From: Deltaproteobacteria bacterium
GTDB lineage: Bacteria; Desulfobacterota; Desulfobulbia; Desulfobulbales; Desulfurivibrionaceae
Direction: 5' to 3'
NCBI GenBank assembly: GCA_021802645.1
Contig: JAJZRO010000001.1
Location: 186,001 to 250,000 of the forward strand
DNA: 64,000 nucleotides
Shown here piece by piece: positions 33,548 to 43,379 of this stretch. The number at the start of each line of letters is the position of its first letter. Within the stretch, counting starts at the first letter, position 1. Made by a program: the position numbers and the translations under genes. The notes below the pieces were generated by a model. That model saw only the letters and a program-made list of their open reading frames with translations. It did no database searches and had not been told where the DNA came from.

Positions 33548-34884
33548 GGCGCCGCAAACCCGAAGCGGTGCAGCAGGGCGAGCCCGGCATCGAGGGTCTG
33601 GCCCACCGTGCGCCGCGCCTCTGCTTGATGCACGAACTCCTCTTCAAAGGATCTAGCGAAATCAAGATGGCCGCGATCGGCCTCGCTCATGCCGTCGCGA
33701 CCAACGATCACCTCCAGGCTTCTGAGGTCGCGGCCCCGGGCATAGTGGCGATAGAGCAGGTTGGCGATGGCCCGATGGTCCGCGCGGGTGTGGCCGGAGC
33801 CAATCCCCTGCTGCATGAGGCGGGAGAGGCTGGGCAGCACATCCACCGGCGGGAAGATGCCGCGCTGGTGCAGCTCGCGGGAGAGGACGATCTGGCCCTC
33901 GGTGATGTAGCCGGTGAGGTCGGGGATGGGGTGGGTGATGTCGTCCTCCGGCATGGTCACCACCGGCAGCAGGGTGATGGAGCCCGGCCGCCCCTTGAGC
34001 CGGCCGGCCCGTTCGTAGAGCGAGGCGAGTTCCGAATACATGTAGCCCGGATAGCCGCGCCGGCCCGGCAATTCTTCGCGGGCAGTGGCCACCTCCCGCA
34101 GGGCGTCGCAGTAATTGGTCATGTCGGTGGCCACCACCAGCACGTCCCGCCCCTTTTCAAAGGCGAGATATTCCGCCGCGGTGAGCCCGAAGCGGGGCGC
34201 CATCAGCCGCTCCACCACCGGATCGTCGGCCAGGTTGATGAAGGCGACAAAGTCGGAGCGCATGGCGCGGATCGCCTCGAGGTAAAAGGCATACTCGTGG
34301 TGGGTGAGCCCCAGCGCCACGAAGACCAAGGCAAACCCTGCCCCGGCTTGCCCCTCGGCCTCGGTTACCCTGGCATTCTTCAGGATGGCGGCCACCATCT
34401 CGCGGGCCGGCAACCCGGCGCAGGAGAAGAGCGGCAACTTCTGCCCCTTGACCAGGGTGTTGAGGCCGTCGATGGTGGCGAACCCGGTTTCGATGAACTC
34501 CTGCGGCCGCGCCCGGCTGCTGGGGTTGATCGGGTGCCCGCTGGCCGGCGCCCACGCTTCGGGCACAAAGGGCGGCAGATTGTCGATCGGGCGGAAGGAG
34601 CCGTCGAACATCCGCCCCAGCATGGTCTCGGCGAGCGGCGCCTGTTTGATGCTGTCGGTGAAGAGCACCGCGGTGGCGGCCAGGTCGAGCCCGCGACTCT
34701 CGCCGAAGAGCTGAATCAGCACCGTCTCCCCGCTGATGGCCAGCACCTCGCCCTCGAGCTCGCGGCCATCCGGCCGCCGCACCCGGACCATCTCGCCCAT
34801 GCGCACCTCGGCGACCTTCTCCACAAAGAGGAGCTGGCTGCGGATGGCAGAAATCGTGCTGTAGACATGTTCCGCCAGCCGCAT
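33544..34884 (-). CDS. ntpB: V/A-type ATPase subunit B (non-catalytic)
   Basis: 446 residues. [36 protein letters not shown] in place of a P-loop, and [21 protein letters not shown]-type sequence (here [20 protein letters not shown]) are B-subunit landmarks. The start shares one base with the subunit A stop. Confidence 0.96.
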   Translation of the reverse strand: [446 protein letters not shown]

Positions 34885-36500
34885 CAGACCATCTCCCGCA
34901 GGAGGTCGGTGAGGAACTCGCCGCGGCTCAGGCGCTCTTCGGCAACGGTGTGCTGGGTGAGCAACATGGCCGCCTTTTTCAGGGTCAACGCCGGAGTGGA
35001 AAAGGCCTCGGCAGCAAAGCTGTTCTGGCAGAGGAACTCCTGGCGCAGCCGGGCCGCGGTATGCATCACCAGGTGGTCGAGGTCCTGCAGGCCCTCGGCG
35101 CCGACGATCTCCGCCACCTCCCGCAATTTTTCCTCGCGCTGCAGCAGCGTTTGCGCCTGGCGCTTCAGGGCCGCCCAGGCCGGATCGATCTCCTTGCCGA
35201 AATAGCCGGCCATCGCCTGGTCATAGAGGGAATAGCTCTGGAACCAGTTGATGGCGGGAAAGTGACGGCGATGGGCGAGGGCGGTATCCAGCATGAGGAA
35301 GGCGCCGGCCGCCCGCAGGCAGGCCTGGGTGGTGGGCTCGGTGAGGTCGCCGCCCGGCGGCGAGACCGAGAGGATCATGCTGAGGGAGCCGATCTTGCCG
35401 CCCAGGGTCTCGACCACGCCGGCCCGGGCGAAGAAGCTCGCCAGCCGCGAGGCGAGATAGGTGGGATAGCCCTCCTCGCCCGGCATCTCTTCGAGGGCCG
35501 CGGAGATCTCCCGCAGCGCCTCGGCCCAGCGGGAGATGCTGTCGGCCAGCAACAGCACGTGGTAGCCCTGATCGCGGTAGTACTCGGCCATGGTCACCGC
35601 GGTATAGATCGAGGCCTCGCGCGCCGCCACCGGCATGTTCGAGGTGTTGGCCACCATGACGGTGCGCCGCCTGAGGGTGCGGCCGGTCCAGGGATCGGTA
35701 AGGGTGGCAAACTCCTCCAGCATCTCGGCCATCTCGTTGCCCCGCTCGCCGCAGCCGACATAAACCACGACATCCACCTCGGCGAACTTGGCGATCGCCT
35801 GCTCCAGCACGGTCTTGCCGGTGCCGAAGCCACCGGGCAGGATGGCGGTGCCGCCGCGGGCCAGGGGAAAGAGGAAGTCAATGACCCGCTGGCCGGTGAC
35901 GAGCGGCGTGGTGGGCGAAAACTTGCGCCGCCAGGGGCGGGGAGTGCGGATCGGCCAGTCCTGCGCGGCAACCAGGGTGGCGCCGCCCGTCAATGCCGCC
36001 ACCGGCTGGGCCAGAGTAATGGGGCCGCGAGCCATGGTCGCAATTACCCCGGCCTGATCGGCAAAGAGGAGATGGCGTATCCCATCCTCCTCGATGGAGC
36101 CGTACACTTCGTCCACGGCCACCTTGTCGCCCGGCTGCTTCAGGGGCACGAAGGTCCAGGCCCGTTCCGCATCCAGGGCCGGCCACTGGCTGCCCGGCAG
36201 AACAAAGGGACCGGTGGCGGCTGCTACTTCGGGCAACGGCCGCTGCAAACCGTCGTAGATGGCGCCGAGCAGGCCAGGGCCAAGGCGGGCAGTCAGCGGC
36301 TTACCGAGGCTGATCGCCGGCTCGCCCACCCCCAGGCCGCGGGTGCTTTCATAGACTTGGGCCACCGCGCCCTCAGGACCCAGGCGGATCACCTCGCCAA
36401 AGAGCCTGGCCGCTCCGACCAGCACCCGGTCGTACATCTTGAGCCCTGGCATGGCCAAAGTCACGGTCGGGCCTGCGATGCCGGTGATCTTTCCTTCCAC
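34884..36500 (-). CDS. ntpA: V/A-type ATPase catalytic subunit A
   Basis: 538 residues, a little shorter than typical (about 580). Walker A GGFGTGKTVLEQ, GCGERGNEMAEML, and the non-homologous region typical of A subunits (GDKVAVDEVYG) are present. Site of ATP hydrolysis or synthesis. Confidence 0.97.
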   Translation of the reverse strand: MEGKITGIAGPTVTLAMPGLKMYDRVLVGAARLFGEVIRLGPEGAVAQVYESTRGLGVGEPAISLGKPLTARLGPGLLGAIYDGLQRPLPEVAAATGPFVLPGSQWPALDAERAWTFVPLKQPGDKVAVDEVYGSIEEDGIRHLLFADQAGVIATMARGPITLAQPVAALTGGATLVAAQDWPIRTPRPWRRKFSPTTPLVTGQRVIDFLFPLARGGTAILPGGFGTGKTVLEQAIAKFAEVDVVVYVGCGERGNEMAEMLEEFATLTDPWTGRTLRRRTVMVANTSNMPVAAREASIYTAVTMAEYYRDQGYHVLLLADSISRWAEALREISAALEEMPGEEGYPTYLASRLASFFARAGVVETLGGKIGSLSMILSVSPPGGDLTEPTTQACLRAAGAFLMLDTALAHRRHFPAINWFQSYSLYDQAMAGYFGKEIDPAWAALKRQAQTLLQREEKLREVAEIVGAEGLQDLDHLVMHTAARLRQEFLCQNSFAAEAFSTPALTLKKAAMLLTQHTVAEERLSRGEFLTDLLREMV

Positions 36501-36509
36501 CCCGCCTCC

Positions 36510-36845
36510 TCAGCGCTGCTCGTTCGCCGCCAACCGCAACTGATAGCCAATGGCCCGGCTGAGCAAGCGCTCGGCGTAATCGGGTTCGCCATCCGGCCGG
36601 CCCGGCCCCGGCAGCACCGCCAGAGCTCCGGCATACCGTTGCCCCATCTCTGAAAAACGTTCCGGATCGATGCCGGGCAACAACCGCTCGTCCACCACCA
36701 CCAACTGCGGTTCCGCCTCGGCGAGAATCGCCCGCAGGGCCGGTTCGGCTTCAGCCACCCCCACCCGTTGTTGGCGAAAACCCGCCAAGGCAAAACCCGG
36801 GTGGGCATCCAAGGGGGTGAGAAACACAAAACTGCCGCGGTTCAT
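36510..36845 (-). CDS. ntpF: V/A-type ATPase subunit F
   Basis: 111 residues, assigned mainly from position and size. FVFLTPLDAHPGFALAG at the N-terminus and PQLVVVDERLL fit the Rossmann-like F subunit that binds subunit D. The ATG overlaps the subunit C stop (ATGA). Confidence 0.85.
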   Translation of the reverse strand: MNRGSFVFLTPLDAHPGFALAGFRQQRVGVAEAEPALRAILAEAEPQLVVVDERLLPGIDPERFSEMGQRYAGALAVLPGPGRPDGEPDYAERLLSRAIGYQLRLAANEQR

Positions 36846-37696
36846 GCCGCTGCTCCCCTGGTGGCGGCAACCGCGTGGTACCGCGTCATCGCATGGACAC
36901 CCCACAGGTAGGCGGCCACCGTGGCGGCCGGCGCCACGGTCCACGCCGTTCGTGCTAGCCGTTGCTGCACCCGCCTGACCAGCAGATCTTCGAGTTGCCA
37001 ATCCCCTTCCCCTACTGCCGACTCCACGGCCGCCGCCATCGGGACGGCCAGCGACGTGGCCATGCCGTGCTCGGCCTCCCGGAGCACGCGCGGGCCAACG
37101 GTGCCGCCGCAGCGATAGGCAAAGGGGAAGCGGGCCTGCCAGCGCCGCCGTTTGGCAACGGCCATAAGATTTTCCAGATCGATCAACGTTGCCCAGAAAT
37201 CGCGCAACCCTGCCGACGACCGGCGGCCGGCCACCAACACCTGCCTGGTCATCTCGTCTTCCAGCGCCGCACAACCGCCGGCGGCATAACTCCGGCGCAG
37301 AGCCGTTCCCGTCGGCCAAAAACGACTGAGCCGCCGCACCGCCGCTCCTGCTTCCTGTTCACCCAACAGCCTCTGTCTGAGGCCATCATGCAACAGGGAA
37401 CCATCAAACAAGGCCTTGCCCCCCTCCTTACTCCCATGCGTCAGTCCCCGCAGGAACAGGAAAAGGGAACGCAGTTCGAAATAGACGAACAGGGGCGCCA
37501 ACTCGCGCCGCAGCCGCCGAGGCAGTTGGCCATAAAGCCAGTGGAATTCCGCAGCGCGCGATACCATTCCGCCGTGGTCACCCCCTGCGGCGGGGCTCCT
37601 CCCCGCGGCCCACCGACTCCGACGCGCCGCCAGGCGGACCAACAGATAGGCGACCGGATAATCGGGCTGCGGCAGTTCAGCAAGCAGGCCGATCAT
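36842..37696 (-). CDS. ntpC: V/A-type ATPase subunit C (AC39/d-like)
   Basis: 284 residues from the ATG at 37696 (GGGGAGG upstream), overlapping subunit E by 20 bases. Mostly helical, with PVAYLLVRLAARRSRW and a tail TVAAYLWGVHAMTRYHAVAA. It caps the c-ring and couples it to the central stalk. The sequence is poorly conserved in this family, so the operon order is part of the evidence. Confidence 0.8.
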   Translation of the reverse strand: MIGLLAELPQPDYPVAYLLVRLAARRSRWAAGRSPAAGGDHGGMVSRAAEFHWLYGQLPRRLRRELAPLFVYFELRSLFLFLRGLTHGSKEGGKALFDGSLLHDGLRQRLLGEQEAGAAVRRLSRFWPTGTALRRSYAAGGCAALEDEMTRQVLVAGRRSSAGLRDFWATLIDLENLMAVAKRRRWQARFPFAYRCGGTVGPRVLREAEHGMATSLAVPMAAAVESAVGEGDWQLEDLLVRRVQQRLARTAWTVAPAATVAAYLWGVHAMTRYHAVAATRGAAA

Positions 37697-38258
37697 CGGC
37701 AAGCCTCCCCAATTCGGCAAAGATGGTGGGCAGGATCAGAGGCCAGCCTCGCTCCAGCCGCTTTTCCAGGGTGTTGATTACCCGCAGGCCGCCTTGCCGA
37801 TCCAGGGCCTCGACCCCGCCGGTGATGTCGCCGTCGGCCACCACCTCGGCCAGGGGAAAGAACTCCCGGGCCCAGGCCAGGTCCGAGGGGTTGACGTGCA
37901 CCCGCGCCCATGGCCGCTCCGGCAGCTCCCGCGCCAACCGGACAAACATCTCGCCCCGCACCTCGTCCTGCAAGACCGGCATCACTCGACGGGCCAGCTG
38001 GTACAACCGCTCGGCCAAGGCCATCTCCGCCTCTGCCTTCGCCTGGCGCCCTTCCTGCTCGGCCGCCAGCCGAATCGCGCGCGCGCGGGTCACGCTGGCG
38101 GCACGCTGTTGCTCTTCCAGCGTGGCCCGTTCCCTGGCCCACCGCTGTTCAGCGGCCACGCGATAGGCCGCAGCCTCGGCTTCAGCCGCCTGCCAGATCG
38201 CCTGCTTCTCCGTCGCGGCCTGCCGGCGCAATTCCTCGATAAGGGCCGCGTAGCGCAT
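37677..38258 (-). CDS. ntpE: V/A-type ATPase subunit E (peripheral stalk)
   Basis: 193 residues. An N-terminal Ala/Glu/Arg-rich coiled coil (residues 1-85) is followed by a compact domain with GGVEALDRQGGLRVINTLEK, the usual E-subunit motif near the C-terminus. Confidence 0.9.
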   Translation of the reverse strand: MRYAALIEELRRQAATEKQAIWQAAEAEAAAYRVAAEQRWARERATLEEQQRAASVTRARAIRLAAEQEGRQAKAEAEMALAERLYQLARRVMPVLQDEVRGEMFVRLARELPERPWARVHVNPSDLAWAREFFPLAEVVADGDITGGVEALDRQGGLRVINTLEKRLERGWPLILPTIFAELGRLADDRPAC

Positions 38259-38264
38259 GGTCGC

Positions 38265-38480
38265 TCACAGCATCAGGATCATGGCGGCGATGACAAAACC
38301 GAGAATCACCATGGTCTCGGGAATCGCCACCAGAATGATGACCGTGGCGGTCAATTCCGGCTTTTCCGCCAACGCCCCGGCCCCGGCCGCGCCGATCCGC
38401 GACTGGGCCCAACCGGTGGCCAGGGCGCTCAACCCCATGGCCAGCGCCGCGGCAAACCCCATCAACACCTTTGCCTCCAT
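38265..38480 (-). CDS. ntpK: V/A-type ATPase subunit K (c-ring proteolipid)
   Basis: 71 residues from the ATG at 38480 behind AAGGAGGTGG; an in-frame Met 10 codons earlier lacks a site. A single two-helix hairpin: first helix with GWAQSRIGAAGAGALAEKPE, second with VAIPETMVILG carrying the ion-binding Glu. A Gln in helix 1 and Thr after the Glu resemble sodium-type rings. Single-hairpin size, not the duplicated four-helix type. Confidence 0.93.
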   Translation of the reverse strand: MEAKVLMGFAAALAMGLSALATGWAQSRIGAAGAGALAEKPELTATVIILVAIPETMVILGFVIAAMILML

Positions 38481-38616
38481 ACCCACCTCCTTATCCCGTT
38501 TCTGAATCACGCGTTAACTTTGTCGGCTTCGCTGCGCGGCTCCTCGCCGTACCGAACTGTACTGCCTCGTCGCTGCTCGCTCGCCTTCTCGTTTCCATCG
38601 TGCTTGAGAAACGGGC

Positions 38617-40494
38617 TCAGCTTTTGCCGAGCGGCGCGAACTTCCGGCCGCCCATGGCCATGAACTTGCCGAGAAATTCCACGTAGTGCAGTCGCAGGGA
38701 ATGCACGGTGGGCGCAAAGACGCCAAGCACGATGTTGAGCGCATGCAAGAGACTCGCCACCAGCACTCCCACCCAGATGCTGCCGATGGCCCCGGCGATC
38801 CGATTGGCGACATAGGCCAGCAGCACCGAAGTGAGGCCAATAGCCATGATGCGGGCATACGAAATGATATTGCCGATGGTCTGCAAGACCTCCAGCGGCG
38901 CCATGAAGCCGCCGGTAAAGATGAGCAGCGGCAAGAGCACGCCGAGCACCATCAGCAGCGGCGTGGTCAACATGGCCAACCTTTCCACCCGGAAGGAGAA
39001 GAAGATCAACGCCATCAGGCAGAGAAGCACGATACTGCCCAACTTGAAGAGGCCTGCCCGCTTCTCGCCTTGCCGGAAGGCGGCGACCATGCCCAGCGCC
39101 AGGCCGAGGCCGATGTGGATGAAACCGACGCTGAGGGCAAAGTAGAGCATCGGCACAATGGAGCCGTGGCGGTCGATCCAGTGCGGCAGATGGAAAAAGC
39201 GGCGGCCCACCGCACCAAAGAGTTCGCCGAAGAGGAAACCGAAGATCACGGTGTAGACGGCGCAGACCCCGAGAATCTTGGCGGCATCCACCAGCAGGGG
39301 GCGTTGCCTGGCCGCAGGGATGGTGATGAGCGCAATCACGAGCAGGATAAAGCCGTACCCCATGTCGCCCAGCATCATGCCGAAGAAGAGGGGGAAAAAG
39401 ATGGCGAGGAAGGGGGTGAGGTCAAAGGAGGTATAGGCCGGAATCGGCAGCAGCCGGACAAGAAGCTCGAAGGGCTGGAAGTAGCCGGGATTCCGGAGGA
39501 CGATGGGCACCCGCGCCAGATCGTGCTCGCGGATCTCCTGCTCCTCCACCACCACCTGGCCGGCAAAGCGCTGCATGAGCGCTTCCCGCAGGCGGGGCAA
39601 CTCCGGCGAAGGCAGCCAGCCGAAGAGCCAGAAACAGAGTTCGGTCTCGTAGAGGTCGGTTTGGGCGGCGAGCAGGGCGAGTTGGGCGTGCAACCAGTCA
39701 TGGGCCACAAGATAAATGCCGCGCCAGCGGCCGGCGAAAGTGGCGCGGCGCTCCTCGAGCAGGGTCAGTCGGCCGCTGAGGTCGCCAAGCAGTTTGGAAC
39801 CCGACTCCCACGCCAAGCGCAGGGCTTGGGGGTCGAGGAGCAACGGCTGTTCGCCGCCGGGGATGGCCAGAGTCGCAAGCCACTCCAATACCGCGTTCTT
39901 CTCGGCCGCCGGCAAGGCGAGCACCGCCACCTCCGCGCCGCCCTTCACGGTCTTGCGCGCCAAGGTGATGCGGTCGCCTTGGCCGAGCAATACTTCCTGC
40001 CAAGCCGCCCACTGCGCCTCGTCGGTCAATTCCACGGCAAGGCGAAGTTCTCCTTCGACCGGGTGTCGCTCCACCAGGCCATTAAGGCGGGTAATCAGTT
40101 CCTGGCGGCGGGTAAGCTGGCTGATCTCGGAGCGGAGCTTGTCGCCCGCCGCGCACCACTCCTTCCACTGGCGCAGATGGCGGTCGGTGACCTCATGCAG
40201 CGAATGAATCACCACGGTCGGCGCGAGCTGCGGGAGGCGGGAGGCCACCTCGGGCAGGCATTCCAGCATATCGTTCACCCGCACCAACAGCCCCTCGTAA
40301 AAGGCGCGCCTGGTCAGCAGGTTTTCGTCCGGGGGGGCGGGATGAAAGGGCGCCTCCCCTGCTTCGGCCGGCACCGCCGAGGTGGCTTCGTGTTCCTCGA
40401 TGTGCAGGGCGCCCAATTGCTGGATCACGGCCAGGGTCTCGCCGGCAAGCCGCTTGGGGCCGACCACCGCCACCTTGGACATGCGCGCGATCAT
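38617..40494 (-). CDS. ntpI: V/A-type ATPase subunit I (membrane a-like subunit)
   Basis: 625 residues. The N-terminal half is cytoplasmic and helical; the C-terminal half (from about residue 355) has some seven or eight transmembrane helices, including PLFFGMMLGDMGYGF and the late helix ANRIAGAIGSIWVG. It forms the ion half-channels. Its start overlaps the subunit H stop (ATGA). Confidence 0.95.
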   Translation of the reverse strand: MIARMSKVAVVGPKRLAGETLAVIQQLGALHIEEHEATSAVPAEAGEAPFHPAPPDENLLTRRAFYEGLLVRVNDMLECLPEVASRLPQLAPTVVIHSLHEVTDRHLRQWKEWCAAGDKLRSEISQLTRRQELITRLNGLVERHPVEGELRLAVELTDEAQWAAWQEVLLGQGDRITLARKTVKGGAEVAVLALPAAEKNAVLEWLATLAIPGGEQPLLLDPQALRLAWESGSKLLGDLSGRLTLLEERRATFAGRWRGIYLVAHDWLHAQLALLAAQTDLYETELCFWLFGWLPSPELPRLREALMQRFAGQVVVEEQEIREHDLARVPIVLRNPGYFQPFELLVRLLPIPAYTSFDLTPFLAIFFPLFFGMMLGDMGYGFILLVIALITIPAARQRPLLVDAAKILGVCAVYTVIFGFLFGELFGAVGRRFFHLPHWIDRHGSIVPMLYFALSVGFIHIGLGLALGMVAAFRQGEKRAGLFKLGSIVLLCLMALIFFSFRVERLAMLTTPLLMVLGVLLPLLIFTGGFMAPLEVLQTIGNIISYARIMAIGLTSVLLAYVANRIAGAIGSIWVGVLVASLLHALNIVLGVFAPTVHSLRLHYVEFLGKFMAMGGRKFAPLGKS

Positions 40495-40814
40495 GCACCC
40501 CCCGTGGGCAGCAGCGCCCGCAACTGGCGGACCACGATGCGCTCGAGGATGGCATCGTCCAAGGCGGCGATCTCATCCACCGCGTGGCGGGATTGGTCAA
40601 GAGAGGCAGCCGCCTCCCGGGCCGCCGCCTCGCGACCGGCTTTGTCGTGCAGCTGGCAGGCCTGGCGGAAAGCGGCCAAGTGTGTGACGCCCTCCTGATC
40701 GATGGCGGCTCGCTGGGCCGCAAGCCAGTCTGCGGCCCGCTGCCGCTCCTCGGCCAGCGTTGCCAACAACTGCCGTTCCGCCTCGAGTATGGTCTGCAGG
40801 GAATCTCCGGCCAT
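40491..40814 (-). CDS. V/A-type ATPase subunit G/H-like (peripheral stalk)
   Basis: 107 residues from the ATG at 40814, behind GGGGAGGGG. Residues 8-80 are a heptad-like coiled coil (ILEAERQLLATLAEERQRAA) fitting subunit G/H, the partner of subunit E. It is the first gene of the nine-gene operon. Confidence 0.8.
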   Translation of the reverse strand: MAGDSLQTILEAERQLLATLAEERQRAADWLAAQRAAIDQEGVTHLAAFRQACQLHDKAGREAAAREAAASLDQSRHAVDEIAALDDAILERIVVRQLRALLPTGGA

Positions 40815-41009
40815 GCCCCTCCCCTGCGCTGCCCGGCGTGATGTGCCCGCAGCGCGCCGTGCCTTCATTACAGCATGCGCAACCCGGCGGTGTCAATCGC
40901 AAAACCGTGCCCCTTGCCACCGGCTCACTGCTCTTTTTCTCTTGACGGCGACACCCGTCATGGGTTATTTAAGATAAAAAGAATCTTAATTATCTTTATT
41001 GAGGAAGAT

Positions 41010-41447
41010 ATGCGTCTCACAAGGGCGGGAGAATATGCGGTGCGGTGCGTGCTCTATCTGGCGCGGCAGGGCAAGGGGGTGCTTATCAGCCGCCATGAGG
41101 TGGCGACACGGGCGGACATTCCCACCCACTTCCTGGCCAAGATCGCGCAGCAACTCGCCAAAGCCGGCATCATCGCCATCACCCAAGGCGCCACCGGTGG
41201 TTACCGGCTGTTGCATGAGCCAGAGGAGATTACCCTGCTGGCGGTGATCGAGGCGATTATCGGCGAGATCTCGCTGAACGACTGCGTGGCCCGGCCGGAG
41301 TCCTGCGCCAACAGCCCCATCTGCACCGTGCATCGGGTCTGGAACCGGGCTGCGGCGCAGTTGCGGGAGACCCTGCGGGAAACCACCTTCGCCGACCTGC
41401 TCGACGAATCGTGCTGCCTGGCCCCGCTCATACCGGCCGAAAAATAA
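41010..41447 (+). CDS. Rrf2-family transcription regulator
   Basis: 145 residues. Winged helix (MRLTRAGEYAVRCVLYLARQ) and a C-terminal iron-sulfur ligand set DCVARPESCANSPIC, three cysteines spaced C-x7-C-x5-C as in IscR/NsrR-type regulators. Divergent from the V-ATPase operon and about 90 bases before the cytochrome bd genes, which it probably controls in response to oxygen, nitric oxide or iron-sulfur status. Confidence 0.9.
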   Translation: MRLTRAGEYAVRCVLYLARQGKGVLISRHEVATRADIPTHFLAKIAQQLAKAGIIAITQGATGGYRLLHEPEEITLLAVIEAIIGEISLNDCVARPESCANSPICTVHRVWNRAAAQLRETLRETTFADLLDESCCLAPLIPAEK

Positions 41448-41540
41448 TCCAGTTGACCTGACATGCACTCTCTCTATACAAAAAGAGAAGACACAGCGGT
41501 TTTCACCAAAACGAGGATCGCCGACGACAAGGAGGACGCA

Positions 41541-41780
41541 ATGCGGGGGCCGCTCTTCCGGATCTACACCATGTACCGTGACGGCTTTGCCGCCATGACC
41601 GTGGGCCGCGACCTCTGGCTCATCGTGGCCATCAAGCTCCTCATCATGTTCGCCGTCCTCAAGCTCTTCTTTTTTCCCGACTACCTGAACCACCACTTTG
41701 CCACCGATGCCGACCGGGCCGCGCATGTGCTGGGCGAGATCACCAGCCAGCCGGCGCCGCCAACCGGACGGCACGAATAA
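41541..41780 (+). CDS. DUF4492 small membrane protein
   Basis: 79 residues: YTMYRDGFAAMTVGRDLWLI, then a single helix IKLLIMFAVLKLFFFPDYL, matching DUF4492 proteins encoded just before cydA in several phyla. AAGGAGG precedes the ATG. Probably an assembly or accessory factor for cytochrome bd. Confidence 0.85.
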   Translation: MRGPLFRIYTMYRDGFAAMTVGRDLWLIVAIKLLIMFAVLKLFFFPDYLNHHFATDADRAAHVLGEITSQPAPPTGRHE

Positions 41781-41848
41781 CGTAAAAACCATTCACCACC
41801 AACCAGGCGGCCGCCGATCGAGGGCCGCCGCCACCAAAGGAGGCTGCC

Positions 41849-43375
41849 GTGCCAGATTATCTCGCCACCGTGGATTGGGCTCGCGCCCAGTTCGCCCTGA
41901 CCGCCTTGTACCATTGGATCTTCGTGCCGCTCACCCTGGGGCTCTCGTTTCTCTGCGCCTTCTACGAGAGTATCTACGTGAAGACCGGCAACGAGGAATG
42001 GAAAAAACTCACCAAGTTCTGGATGACCCTCTTTGGCATCAACTTCGCCATCGGGGTCGCCACCGGCATCATCATGGAGTTTGAGTTCGGCACCAACTGG
42101 TCCAACTACTCGTGGATGGTGGGCGACATCTTCGGCGCGCCGCTGGCGGTGGAGGGCATCTTCGCCTTCTTCATCGAGGCGACCTTCTTCGCCGTCATGT
42201 TCTTCGGCTGGAATCGGGTCTCAAAGGGCTTTCACCTCTTTTCCACCTGGATGGTGGCGGTGGGCTCCAACCTTTCCGCCCTCTGGATTCTGGTGGCCAA
42301 CGGCTGGATGCAGTTTCCCACCGGCATGGCCTTCAACCCCGATACCGCCCGCTTCGAGATGCAGGACATCGGTGCCGTGATCTTAAGCCCCTTTGCCATC
42401 GGCAAGTTCACCCACGCCACCAGCTCCGGCTTCGTCCTCGCCGCCCTCTTCGTGATCGGCATCTCCTCGCTCTTCCTGCTGCAGAATCGTCATCAGCAGA
42501 TGGCCAAGCGCAGCATCGCGGTGGCCGCGGTCTTCGGCCTGCTCTCTTCGCTCTTTGTGGGACTGACCGGCGATGAGGCGGCCTACAACGTGGCCCACAA
42601 GCAACCGATGAAGCTCGCGGCCATGGAAGGACTCTACGTCGGCCAGGAAAACGCCCCGGTGGTGGCCTTCGGCATCGTCAACTCCACCAAACGCCCTGGC
42701 GACGACACCCCCGCCTTCTACCAGGAGGTAAAAATCCCCGGGCTGCTGTCGCTCTTGGCCAACCGTGAGTGGAACAGCTATGTGCCGGGCATCAACGACC
42801 TGGCCTTCGGCAATCCCGCCCGCCAGATCCCGGGTGCCGCCGTCCGCATGGCCAACGGCAAGATCGCGGTGGCCGAGCTGGTCAACTACAAGGCTGCCAA
42901 GAAGAGTGGTGATGCCCCCGCGGCCGCTACGGCCCTCGCCCGCTTCAGCCAGTATCAGGCCGACCTCGGCTACGGCCATCTGACCAAGGCTGCCGAGGCA
43001 GCGCCGCCGGTGGCCACCACCTTCTACAGCTTCCACATCATGGTGGTCCTCGGCACCCTCTTCCCGCTGCTCTTCCTGGTGGTGCTGTTCCACACCATGA
43101 AGGGCACCATCGAGCACCAGCGATGCCTCAATTCCATCAATATCTTCGCCCTGTTCCTCGGGTACATTGCCGGCATGGCCGGCTGGGTGGTGGCGGAGGT
43201 GGGCCGGCAACCCTGGGCCATCCAGGATCTGCTGCCAGTGCAGGTGGCCGCCACCAAGCTTGCCTCGGGCAACGTGCAGACCACCTTCTTCCTCTTCCTG
43301 ACGCTCTTTACCGTGCTGCTCATCGCGGAGATCAGGATCATGCTCAAACAAATCACCATCGGACCGGAGGCCTAG
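41849..43375 (+). CDS. cydA: Cytochrome bd quinol oxidase subunit I
   Basis: 508 residues; GTG start behind AAAGGAGG. Haem ligand region (RAQFALTALYHWIFVPLTLG), and VAEVGRQPWAIQDLLP near residue 445 are diagnostic. The Q-loop between helices 6 and 7 is of moderate length. High-affinity oxygen reduction in an otherwise anaerobic metabolism. Confidence 0.97.
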   Translation: MPDYLATVDWARAQFALTALYHWIFVPLTLGLSFLCAFYESIYVKTGNEEWKKLTKFWMTLFGINFAIGVATGIIMEFEFGTNWSNYSWMVGDIFGAPLAVEGIFAFFIEATFFAVMFFGWNRVSKGFHLFSTWMVAVGSNLSALWILVANGWMQFPTGMAFNPDTARFEMQDIGAVILSPFAIGKFTHATSSGFVLAALFVIGISSLFLLQNRHQQMAKRSIAVAAVFGLLSSLFVGLTGDEAAYNVAHKQPMKLAAMEGLYVGQENAPVVAFGIVNSTKRPGDDTPAFYQEVKIPGLLSLLANREWNSYVPGINDLAFGNPARQIPGAAVRMANGKIAVAELVNYKAAKKSGDAPAAATALARFSQYQADLGYGHLTKAAEAAPPVATTFYSFHIMVVLGTLFPLLFLVVLFHTMKGTIEHQRCLNSINIFALFLGYIAGMAGWVVAEVGRQPWAIQDLLPVQVAATKLASGNVQTTFFLFLTLFTVLLIAEIRIMLKQITIGPEA

Positions 43376-43379
43376 GACC

